Position numbers and translations under genes: made by a program. A stretch of DNA of 19,213 bases from Candidatus Nitrosopumilus sp. (GTDB taxonomy: Archaea; Thermoproteota; Nitrososphaeria; Nitrososphaerales; Nitrosopumilaceae), in contig JABMOR010000018.1 in the NCBI GenBank assembly GCA_013203245.1, positions 1 to 19,213 of the forward strand. The letters are read 5' to 3'. Position 1 is the stretch's first letter. Each line of letters opens with the position of its first letter. Shown piece by piece: positions 14,022 through 19,213 of this stretch. Under the pieces are notes generated by a model that worked only from the letters and a program-made list of their open reading frames with translations, was not told the origin of the DNA and ran no database searches.

Positions 14022-14944
14022 TATTTTCTCTTGTTTGCTGCACCTTTGCTTGGTTTACAAATTACTAACTGACACTTTGTATTTGTAGATGCAAATCCTT
14101 TTGCCATAGCCAAACTAATCTTTTTTAAATTTGCAGAACTTTTTGAAAATGCAATTACAGAAGGTCCTGCACCACTAATAGTAACACCTAATGCTCCTGC
14201 TTTGATAGCATTTTCTTTTACTTTGGCAAATCCTGGAATCATATGTTGTCTGGCAGGTTCAACTATCACATCTTTAATTGAATTTCCAATAATTTCAGGA
14301 TCTTTTTTCATAAATCCTGCCACAATTGCAGCAGCATTTGATAAATTCAAAATGCTGTCAGATAAATTGATTTTTTTGGGAATTACACCCCTTGATACTT
14401 TTGTTTTCTTTTTTGGAACATTGATTGTTGGGACTGCTATACACATTCTAAGATTAGTTGGTGGTTCAATTCTAATTACATCCAAAGGGTTTGTTTTTAC
14501 AATTACAAAACCGCCTAAAACAGAAGCTGCAACATTATCGTAATGAACTGTACCTGCACTTGCTTTTTCACCAGATCCTGCAAATTCCACTAGCGAATTT
14601 CCATTCAATTTCAATCCAAATAACTTATCAAATGCAACTGCAGTTGCTGCAGCTGATGCTGCACTACTTCCCATTCCATATCCTGCAGGAATTCCTTTTT
14701 TAATTTTAATTTCTATACCATCTTTAATTTTGAATTTTTTCTTCATATTTTTTACAACTAATCCTGCAGTATTTTTTTCAGGATTTGTAGGGATATTATC
14801 ATCTGTAATTATTTTAATTCCATTTTTTGTTTTAGTTAGTGTGATTGTATCGTAAAATGCATCGATTGCCAATCCAAAAACATCAAATCCTGGACCTAAA
14901 TTTGCAGTAGATGATGGTGCTTTGACTGTGACTTTTGATACCAA
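14021..14944 (-). CDS. thrB: Homoserine kinase
   Basis: Phosphorylates homoserine for threonine synthesis. The 307-residue protein has the GHMP-kinase signatures in order: APSSTANLGPGFDVFGLA (residues 9-26), GIPAGYGMGSSAASAAA (84-100, ATP loop) and GVTISGAGPSVIAF near residue 255. The N-terminus matches ThrB precisely, so the TTG start is the right one. It follows the GPN GTPase stop with no spacer (TAG then TTG) and has a strong GGAGGT motif inside that gene. queC follows. Confidence 0.93.
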   Translation of the reverse strand: MVSKVTVKAPSSTANLGPGFDVFGLAIDAFYDTITLTKTKNGIKIITDDNIPTNPEKNTAGLVVKNMKKKFKIKDGIEIKIKKGIPAGYGMGSSAASAAATAVAFDKLFGLKLNGNSLVEFAGSGEKASAGTVHYDNVAASVLGGFVIVKTNPLDVIRIEPPTNLRMCIAVPTINVPKKKTKVSRGVIPKKINLSDSILNLSNAAAIVAGFMKKDPEIIGNSIKDVIVEPARQHMIPGFAKVKENAIKAGALGVTISGAGPSVIAFSKSSANLKKISLAMAKGFASTNTKCQLVICKPSKGAANKRK

Positions 14945-15703
14945 CTAACCTTCTACCTCCTCACCCAAATTAAGAATTCTACTTAGAGCGCCTTCGAGAT
15001 TTACAAAACCGTCTTCAGTTACGTTTGATATTGGGATTAGTCCTTGTGCAAAACCACCAAGATTCAAACCTCGTAAAATACTTACAGTTAGCGTATACGT
15101 ATCACCATCAGTATCTTTTGCAATAGCATTTTCTAATGTTTTCAAATTTGTGGACCATTGTAAAATATCTTTTAACTTATCTCCAATAAGATCTGTTTTT
15201 GTTAGAACATTAATTGTTGGTAAATTCAAACGCAGTCTAATGGATGTTGCAAGCAATGCAATTGAAACAAAATTTACTGGTGAAGTAATAAGAGATCCAT
15301 CAAAAAGAAAAATATTTGTTTTTTCTTCAGATGAAATATTATCTACTATGAAACGTCCACTAGAACGATATGCAAATAATTCAATTTGACCAGGTGTATC
15401 TACAATTAGATAATCTGGATTTACTTTGTATACATCGTTTTGAATATCATCGATTTTTGATGCAATCAAATCATTTGCCATAACCATAGCGCCATTTGGA
15501 CCTAGTTCATACTGTTGCATAATTGATACATAATCAACATAGTCTCTAACATCAATATCGCAAGTATATGGCATATTATCTACACCTGGATCCAAATTCA
15601 AAATTGCAGCAAATGCTCCATTTTTTGAATAATAATTCTGTAACTTTGATGAAAGTAAAGATTTTCCTGAACCTGCAGTACCTGAAACAAAAATAGTTTT
15701 CAA
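14945..15703 (-). CDS. GPN-loop GTPase
   Basis: A 252-residue P-loop GTPase of the archaeal/eukaryotic GPN family. It has the P-loop GTAGSGKS (residues 8-15), the diagnostic GPN insertion LGPNGA (67-72), DTPGQIELF (102-110, the DxPGQ switch motif) and TKTD near residue 168 for guanine recognition. Eukaryotic relatives assemble and import RNA polymerase II; the archaeal role is not settled. It starts with TTG, preceded by ATATAAG at about 15725-15731, 26 nt upstream on the minus strand, so it begins a leaderless mRNA that continues into thrB and queC. Confidence 0.93.
   Translation of the reverse strand: MKTIFVSGTAGSGKSLLSSKLQNYYSKNGAFAAILNLDPGVDNMPYTCDIDVRDYVDYVSIMQQYELGPNGAMVMANDLIASKIDDIQNDVYKVNPDYLIVDTPGQIELFAYRSSGRFIVDNISSEEKTNIFLFDGSLITSPVNFVSIALLATSIRLRLNLPTINVLTKTDLIGDKLKDILQWSTNLKTLENAIAKDTDGDTYTLTVSILRGLNLGGFAQGLIPISNVTEDGFVNLEGALSRILNLGEEVEG
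14955..14960 (-). promoter_or_regulatory. Shine-Dalgarno motif GGAGGT deciding the thrB start
   Basis: GGAGGT stands 10 nt before the TTG at 14944, within the end of the GPN GTPase gene. It supports the non-ATG start and internal translation on a joint transcript. Confidence 0.65.
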
Positions 15704-15771
15704 TCCGTCTAATTTTCACTATTTGCTTATATTTCAAACTAGCTTGTTTTTGATATTATTATCATTGAAAA

Positions 15772-15784
15772 TACCAAATTGGTA
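15772..15784. promoter_or_regulatory. Palindrome TACCAAATTGGTA in a divergent spacer
   Basis: A perfect 13-nt palindrome (6-bp arms around A15778) lies in the spacer between the GPN GTPase promoter (minus strand) and the small GTG-started gene (plus strand). It has operator-like size and symmetry. The binding protein, if any, is unknown. Confidence 0.35.
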
Positions 15785-15841
15785 ATCAAAAAGATGAAAA
15801 AATTCCGCCTGATCCTTAACTGATTAAATTGTATTTCATTT

Positions 15842-15994
15842 GTGATTCAAAGTACATTACAAAAGGAAGATAATCTTAAAAATTTAGTAGTAAAATTACT
15901 TCAGGAAAGAAACCTTTCAGACTTTGAAATGCTAGATTCATTATTTACAGAAGTAAAGCAGGAACTCCAAAATCAACATAAACTCTCAGATTAA
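15842..15994 (+). CDS. Small helical protein (GTG start)
   Basis: A 50-residue frame starting GTG: VIQSTLQKEDNLKNLVVK, then LLQERNLSDFEMLDSLFTEV and KQELQNQHKLSD. The predicted product is an amphipathic, acidic helical protein with no membrane segment. A stop (TGA at 15821) upstream in frame rules out a longer version, and no ATG is available. What supports it is the context: nothing else occupies this stretch, and an excellent hairpin followed by five T residues begins 8 nt after its stop. I do not recognise the family. Confidence 0.5.
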   Translation: MIQSTLQKEDNLKNLVVKLLQERNLSDFEMLDSLFTEVKQELQNQHKLSD

Positions 15995-16002
15995 GTATAT
16001 TT

Positions 16003-16031
16003 TTCATGCCTAATTCTAGGCATGAATTTTT
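16003..16031 (+). terminator. Hairpin plus T-tract terminator
   Basis: TTCATGCCTA (16003-16012) and TAGGCATGAA (16017-16026) form a perfect 10-bp stem with a 4-nt loop, followed by TTTTT (16027-16031). It looks like a bacterial intrinsic terminator, which is uncommon in archaea, where T-tracts alone usually suffice. It lies 8 nt behind the small GTG-started gene and about 55 nt before the flippase-like gene. Confidence 0.65.
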
Positions 16032-16085
16032 CCTGACTGGAAATGTACTCAACTTTCATATTTGATTCTTCAAAAAAATCATCAA

Positions 16086-17102
16086 ATGAACTGGAGACTA
16101 GTAGCTATCCCCATCACCTTAATTCCTATTTTCATCATTGCAATCCAATTTGATATTCAAATTGAGGACGTTCTAGCAATTGGATTACTTCCATTTGTTG
16201 GGGCAATTGTTGCTATGATGATAAAGTTGGGACTTCAAGGAATCAAATTTGCATACATTACACGAAAATATCTTGGAAATTTTGACTCATTTTTCAAATT
16301 GGTTGGAGTCAGAATGGGCAGTGAGTTTATCAAATTTACAACTCCGATGTTCATTGGTGCAGAATTTGTTGTAATTTATTATTTGCATAAAAAGGGAGTA
16401 AAGCCTGCAAAGTCTGCATGGATTGCAATTATGGATATTGTAACTGAGGTGTTTGCGGCAGGCTTGTTATCCATTATGGCAGGAATTATTGCCTTACTAA
16501 GTGGTGCATATGTAGTTGCAGCAGTAATTTTAGCAACCAGTATTATTATTACATCTTTGTGGATGGTGATGTTCTTCCTTTCATCCAAACACACATTCCA
16601 AGTTCCCAAAGTATTGGAAAATCTTGCAAAACGATTTGGAAAAGAAAAAGGTGTAAAGGCAATTGAGAAAACAAACACATGGATGGAAGAAGTATGTATA
16701 ATGAGTAGAGAAAATTTAAAAACTTCTGAATCTAAAAAGATCTTTACAGTATCATTTTTGTTTTCACTTGCATCATGGTCATTTTATGGAATTTCATTTA
16801 TGATTATTGCAATGGGAACAGGATTTGTGATTAATGCATTTGACTCTATCATGGCAGTAATGGGTGCAAATGCCATTGGAAATCTTCCAATAACTATAGG
16901 TGGTTCTGGTTTGGCAGAATTTGGAATTATAGCATATATCAATAATTTAGATCCCTTTGCCTTTGAAATTACTGAGGGAATTGTAGCTTGGGATGCAGTA
17001 ATTGGATGGAGAATTGCAACATATTACGTTCCAATTGTAATTACGTGGCTACTTTTGGTAAAATTAGCCTTGAGCAGAATATCCAAACCACAGGCTACAT
17101 AG
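16086..17102 (+). CDS. Flippase-like membrane protein (lysylphosphatidylglycerol synthase TM region family)
   Basis: A 338-residue polytopic protein with about eight membrane helices. It matches the UPF0104/LPG_synthase_TM pattern: KLGLQGIKFAYITRKYLG near the start of the conserved domain, VGVRMGSEFIKFTTPMFIGAE with the family's F-x-x-P-G/x-x-G-E region, and GANAIGNLPITIGGSGLAEFG near residue 270, which corresponds to the conserved LP-x-x-x-G-G-x-G-x-x-E. Members are thought to flip lipids or lipid-linked precursors. The frame extends to a TTG at 16062, but TTCATATTT at 16055-16063 lies about 26 nt before the ATG at 16086, which is therefore preferred. The substrate is unknown. Confidence 0.82.
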   Translation: MNWRLVAIPITLIPIFIIAIQFDIQIEDVLAIGLLPFVGAIVAMMIKLGLQGIKFAYITRKYLGNFDSFFKLVGVRMGSEFIKFTTPMFIGAEFVVIYYLHKKGVKPAKSAWIAIMDIVTEVFAAGLLSIMAGIIALLSGAYVVAAVILATSIIITSLWMVMFFLSSKHTFQVPKVLENLAKRFGKEKGVKAIEKTNTWMEEVCIMSRENLKTSESKKIFTVSFLFSLASWSFYGISFMIIAMGTGFVINAFDSIMAVMGANAIGNLPITIGGSGLAEFGIIAYINNLDPFAFEITEGIVAWDAVIGWRIATYYVPIVITWLLLVKLALSRISKPQAT

Positions 17103-17137
17103 AACTAATTTTCTATCGATTTTTGGATTTAAAATGA

Positions 17138-17183
17138 TATTTCTAAGTTTAGAAATAGTGTCTGTCATACTCGGCACAGACAC
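17138..17183 (+). promoter_or_regulatory. Two tandem hairpins between the flippase and secreted-protein genes
   Basis: A 9-bp inverted repeat, TATTTCTAA-GT-TTAGAAATA (17138-17157), is directly followed by an 8-bp stem, GTGTCTGT/ACAGACAC (17158-17165 and 17176-17183) with a 10-nt loop. They lie upstream of the TATA box of the next gene and 36 nt after the flippase stop. They could be a terminator pair, operators, or a small RNA; none is followed directly by a long T-tract. Confidence 0.45.
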
Positions 17184-17191
17184 AAAGATCA

Positions 17192-17200
17192 TTTTATAAG
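17192..17200 (+). promoter_or_regulatory. TATA box of the secreted repeat protein gene
   Basis: TTTTATAAG is centred about 26 nt before the ATG at 17222 and fits a leaderless archaeal transcript. Confidence 0.5.
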
Positions 17201-17221
17201 TTTCAATGACGTTATCATATT

Positions 17222-17554
17222 ATGAATAAAACATTGGCTTTGATACCAGTTGTAATTGCAATATTTGCATTAATGATCTCACCAGCTGTAATGTTTGTCT
17301 CTGCAGAAAAAGGAGGTAATGGTCAGGCACAAGGTGATCCTAAAGGATGTGATAATGGAAAAGGAAAAGATGATGTAAAGAATCCTAATTGTTCAGATAC
17401 TAATACTAATGTTGATACCGATGGTGATGGGATACCAGACAGTCAGGATGAATGCCCTAATGAGTTTCCTATATCATGGATTCAAAACAAACCTGATCAT
17501 GATGGTGATGGGATACCAGATTCTAGAGATTCTGATACTGTCTGTAGATTTTGA
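17222..17554 (+). CDS. Small secreted protein with two Ca-binding type-3 repeats
   Basis: A 110-residue secreted protein. A signal peptide (residues 1-28, ending MFVSA) precedes a Gly/Lys/Asp-rich stretch with few ordered elements, then two calcium-binding motifs of the thrombospondin type-3 kind: DTDGDGIPDSQDECPN (65-80) and DHDGDGIPDSRDSDTV (92-107). Four cysteines (43, 57, 78, 108) could form two disulfides. The family is usually much longer, with many repeats; this is a minimal form, not visibly truncated because it has its own TATA box and clean stop. The two repeats are encoded by an identical 20-nt stretch, suggesting recent duplication. Role outside the cell unknown. Confidence 0.78.
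   Translation: MNKTLALIPVVIAIFALMISPAVMFVSAEKGGNGQAQGDPKGCDNGKGKDDVKNPNCSDTNTNVDTDGDGIPDSQDECPNEFPISWIQNKPDHDGDGIPDSRDSDTVCRF
17420..17520 (+). repeat. Direct repeat encoding DGDGIPD
   Basis: Twenty identical nucleotides occur at 17420-17439 and 17501-17520, 81 bp (27 codons) apart and in the same frame. They encode the core of the two calcium-binding loops. Confidence 0.8.
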
Positions 17555-17617
17555 TAATTTTTTAATATAATCTAGTGACATAGAAAACACTTTATCTTTA
17601 TACGATTTTTTTGATTT

Positions 17618-18418
17618 GTGGATTTTAAAAACAAAGTTGTTTTAATTACAGGTGCATCGTCAGGAATCGGTAGAGAATCTGCAATAGAATTTGCAAAATT
17701 AGGTGCTAACATTGTTCTAGTTTCAAGAACAAAAGAAAAGCTTGAAGGAGTTGCTGATGAATTAAAAAAATTCAATACAACTACACTGGTTTGTCAATGT
17801 GATGTATCAAAAAAAGATCAGGTAAAAGAAATGTCAAAAATAGTTTTAGAAAAATTTGATTCAGTTGATATTTTAGTAAATAATGCTGGTTTTGCAATTT
17901 ATGGCTCTGTAAATGATCTTAGTATCAATGACATAGAATCTCAGATGGAGACAAATTATTTTGGAATGGTATATTGCATAAAATATTTTCTGCCATCAAT
18001 GTTGGATAAAAAATCTGGTCATATAATAAATGTGGCATCTGTTGCAGCAAGTTTTGGTTTGCCTGGAATTGCTTCATACTGTGCATCAAAATTTGCAATG
18101 CTGGGATTTTCAGAAGGTCTTAAACATGAATTAAAAAATTCTGGAGTTGGAATTACTGTTGTTAGTCCTATCATGGTTAGAACTAACTTTTTTCAACATC
18201 CATCATTTGAAAAAATGCCAAAATTTTCTCCAACTTCACTTAGTTCTAAAACTGTGGCAAAAGCAATTCTAAAAGCAGCAAATTCTCCAAGATTGGAAAT
18301 TATTGTTCCGTCTCTAGTTAGAGGTGCAGTTTGGATAAAAACTACATTTCCGTATTTTATTAATCCAATATTAGGAAGGGCTTTCAAAAAACAATTAGAT
18401 TCTATGAAAAAAGATTAA
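17618..18418 (+). CDS. SDR-family oxidoreductase
   Basis: A 266-residue classical short-chain dehydrogenase with the motif TGASSGIG (residues 11-18), NNAG (88-91), catalytic Ser141, Tyr154 and Lys158 (YCASK), and a longer C-terminal region than FabG proteins (AVWIKTTFPYFINPILGRAF), suggestive of membrane association or of the DltE/YqjQ-like subgroup. It starts with GTG; CTTTATAC about 22 nt upstream looks like the TATA box. The last 4 bp overlap the end of the convergent acidic gene. It differs clearly from the other SDR of this window (5233), so it is not a recent duplicate. Substrate unknown. Confidence 0.88.
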   Translation: MDFKNKVVLITGASSGIGRESAIEFAKLGANIVLVSRTKEKLEGVADELKKFNTTTLVCQCDVSKKDQVKEMSKIVLEKFDSVDILVNNAGFAIYGSVNDLSINDIESQMETNYFGMVYCIKYFLPSMLDKKSGHIINVASVAASFGLPGIASYCASKFAMLGFSEGLKHELKNSGVGITVVSPIMVRTNFFQHPSFEKMPKFSPTSLSSKTVAKAILKAANSPRLEIIVPSLVRGAVWIKTTFPYFINPILGRAFKKQLDSMKKD

Positions 18419-18819
18419 TCTTCTTCTAAATCTTCATTTACAGATTCACTAGAGCCTACCTCTAACAATTCTAGAGATTTTAATTCAAATTGATAAATTG
18501 CCTTCATTTCAATTTCTTTTTCTTTTTCTAGAAATTCTGATACTTTTTTACTTAATGGTGCTTTATGTTGATCAAAAACAAATTCATAGACTTCACCTTT
18601 TAGTAAATCATCAAGTTTGATACCTTTTACAACATCCATTGTTACAATATGTCGTCCATCATCTACTGCATCATACAATTGGATATCTATTTTGTTATCT
18701 TCATAATAAAATTCTAGAATATACCCTGATCCTTTTAGATCTTCAGGTTTCTTAAATTTTGCATTCTGAATTTCATCAGTAACCCATTCAGGAATTTCAT
18801 CTTCTTTCTTTTTTACCAT
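18415..18819 (-). CDS. Acidic protein of unknown function
   Basis: A 134-residue protein with a basic start (MVKKKEDEIPEWVTDEIQNAKF), a central beta-rich part (GSGYILEFYYEDNKIDIQLYDAVDDGRHIVTMDVVKG) that could be a small barrel, and a very acidic tail (SSESVNEDLEED). The tail is of the type seen on chaperone-like or nucleic-acid associated proteins, but nothing specific can be recognised. It begins 6 nt after the zinc-ribbon gene upstream, so the two are co-transcribed, and overlaps the convergent SDR gene by 4 bp. Confidence 0.62.
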   Translation of the reverse strand: MVKKKEDEIPEWVTDEIQNAKFKKPEDLKGSGYILEFYYEDNKIDIQLYDAVDDGRHIVTMDVVKGIKLDDLLKGEVYEFVFDQHKAPLSKKVSEFLEKEKEIEMKAIYQFELKSLELLEVGSSESVNEDLEED

Positions 18820-18825
18820 GGTAAG

Positions 18826-19146
18826 CTACTCTACACTTTCTGCTTTTTCTTTTTTACTTTTTGACCACCATTCTAGATAGTCATCATGTTTATCATCACG
18901 TGTTTTTTCTCTTTGATTTAACTTGGATCTGATATCTGTAACTTCTTCTCTTGTTGCGTATAACCCACATCGTTTACAAATGAAATGTCTTCTGTTTTTT
19001 TCATCCATTTTCATTGGAATGTCAATTTCATCAAATAATTTGAACAAAGCATCTCTACTTCTGTCTTCTTCTTCTGGGAAATCTTCTAGATATTTTGCTT
19101 CTATTTTCTTTTTCTCTCGGAATGTACATTCAGGACAGTTAGGCAC
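18826..19146 (-). CDS. Small zinc-ribbon protein
   Basis: A 106-residue protein with one CPEC knuckle at residues 4-7 and a second, CKRC, at 57-60 (RHFICKRCGLYATREEV), forming a split zinc ribbon around an acidic helical insert of about 50 residues; a charged helix (IRSKLNQREKTRDDKHDDYLEWWSKSKKEK) completes it. The first codon is GTG; a TATA-like CTTTTAT lies about 30 nt upstream on the minus strand. It heads a two-gene transcript with the acidic protein. Nucleic acid or ribosome association is possible; not demonstrated. Confidence 0.65.
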   Translation of the reverse strand: MPNCPECTFREKKKIEAKYLEDFPEEEDRSRDALFKLFDEIDIPMKMDEKNRRHFICKRCGLYATREEVTDIRSKLNQREKTRDDKHDDYLEWWSKSKKEKAESVE

Positions 19147-19213
19147 TGTTGATTTGGCTCAATTTTTTCCATAAAAGCGTTCCCACAATCTCTATTGATC
19201 GATATTATCCGAC

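Noticed and set aside
16062..16085. TTG start for the flippase-like protein
   Set aside because: The TTG is within the apparent TATA region; the ATG at 16086 sits at the expected distance from TTCATATTT.
5233..18418. The two SDR genes as a recent duplication
   Set aside because: They share only family motifs; lengths (247 and 266), starts, C-termini and nucleotide sequence differ throughout.

Overview
This window looks like a piece of a low-GC Nitrososphaerota (Thaumarchaeota) chromosome, most likely from a Nitrosopumilus/Nitrosarchaeum-type ammonia oxidiser. The assignment is inferred from several signs. There is an ESCRT-III (CdvB-family) division protein and a GPN-loop GTPase. There are many small zinc-ribbon and two-helix membrane proteins. 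TATA boxes lie about 25 nt in front of start codons (leaderless mRNAs), TTG and GTG starts are frequent, and Shine-Dalgarno motifs are rare outside operon-internal genes. I see no rRNA, tRNA, CRISPR array, insertion sequence or phage gene.

Layout. 1-3616: the 3' end of a CrcB fluoride channel, four small poorly characterised genes (one a zinc ribbon), a CPA-type Na+/H+ antiporter and a hemerythrin-domain protein; this part is visibly GC-richer (about 40 % in sampled lines) than what follows. 3653-5976: APS kinase (cysC), convergent with an operon-like row on the minus strand (SDR dehydrogenase, small membrane protein, CysQ/IMPase-like phosphatase). 5977-6247: an AT-rich divergent promoter region followed by a compact, GC-enriched sequence that folds on paper into a multibranched RNA; this is the strongest candidate for something undescribed here. 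6240-9000: a membrane-anchored protein, a zinc-finger/coiled-coil protein, a CdvB paralog, a convergent coiled-coil protein and a secreted protein. 9226-11433: a plus-strand row with a soluble winged-helix regulator behind a structured leader, a membrane protein carrying its own cytoplasmic winged-helix domain, and a secreted helical protein that overlaps it by 4 bp. 11465-15703: queE, folE and queC of 7-deazaguanine (archaeosine) synthesis, two small membrane proteins, thrB and a GPN-loop GTPase. 15842-19146: a short GTG-started helical protein with its own hairpin terminator, a flippase-like membrane protein, a small secreted protein with two Ca-binding type repeats, a second SDR, and two small acidic/zinc-ribbon genes in tandem.

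How genes fit together. cysC and cysQ bracket the PAPS/PAP cycle: one makes PAPS, the other probably degrades PAP. folE, queE and queC supply preQ0, the precursor of archaeosine in tRNA; queD and the tRNA-guanine transglycosylase are not in the window. GPN GTPase, thrB and queC are packed head to tail with Shine-Dalgarno motifs before thrB and queC, so they probably share one mRNA. The winged-helix/membrane-HTH/secreted-protein row may be an envelope-sensing unit. No gene-free stretch exceeds 300 bases; the longest (9001-9294 and 5977-6239) are described below.
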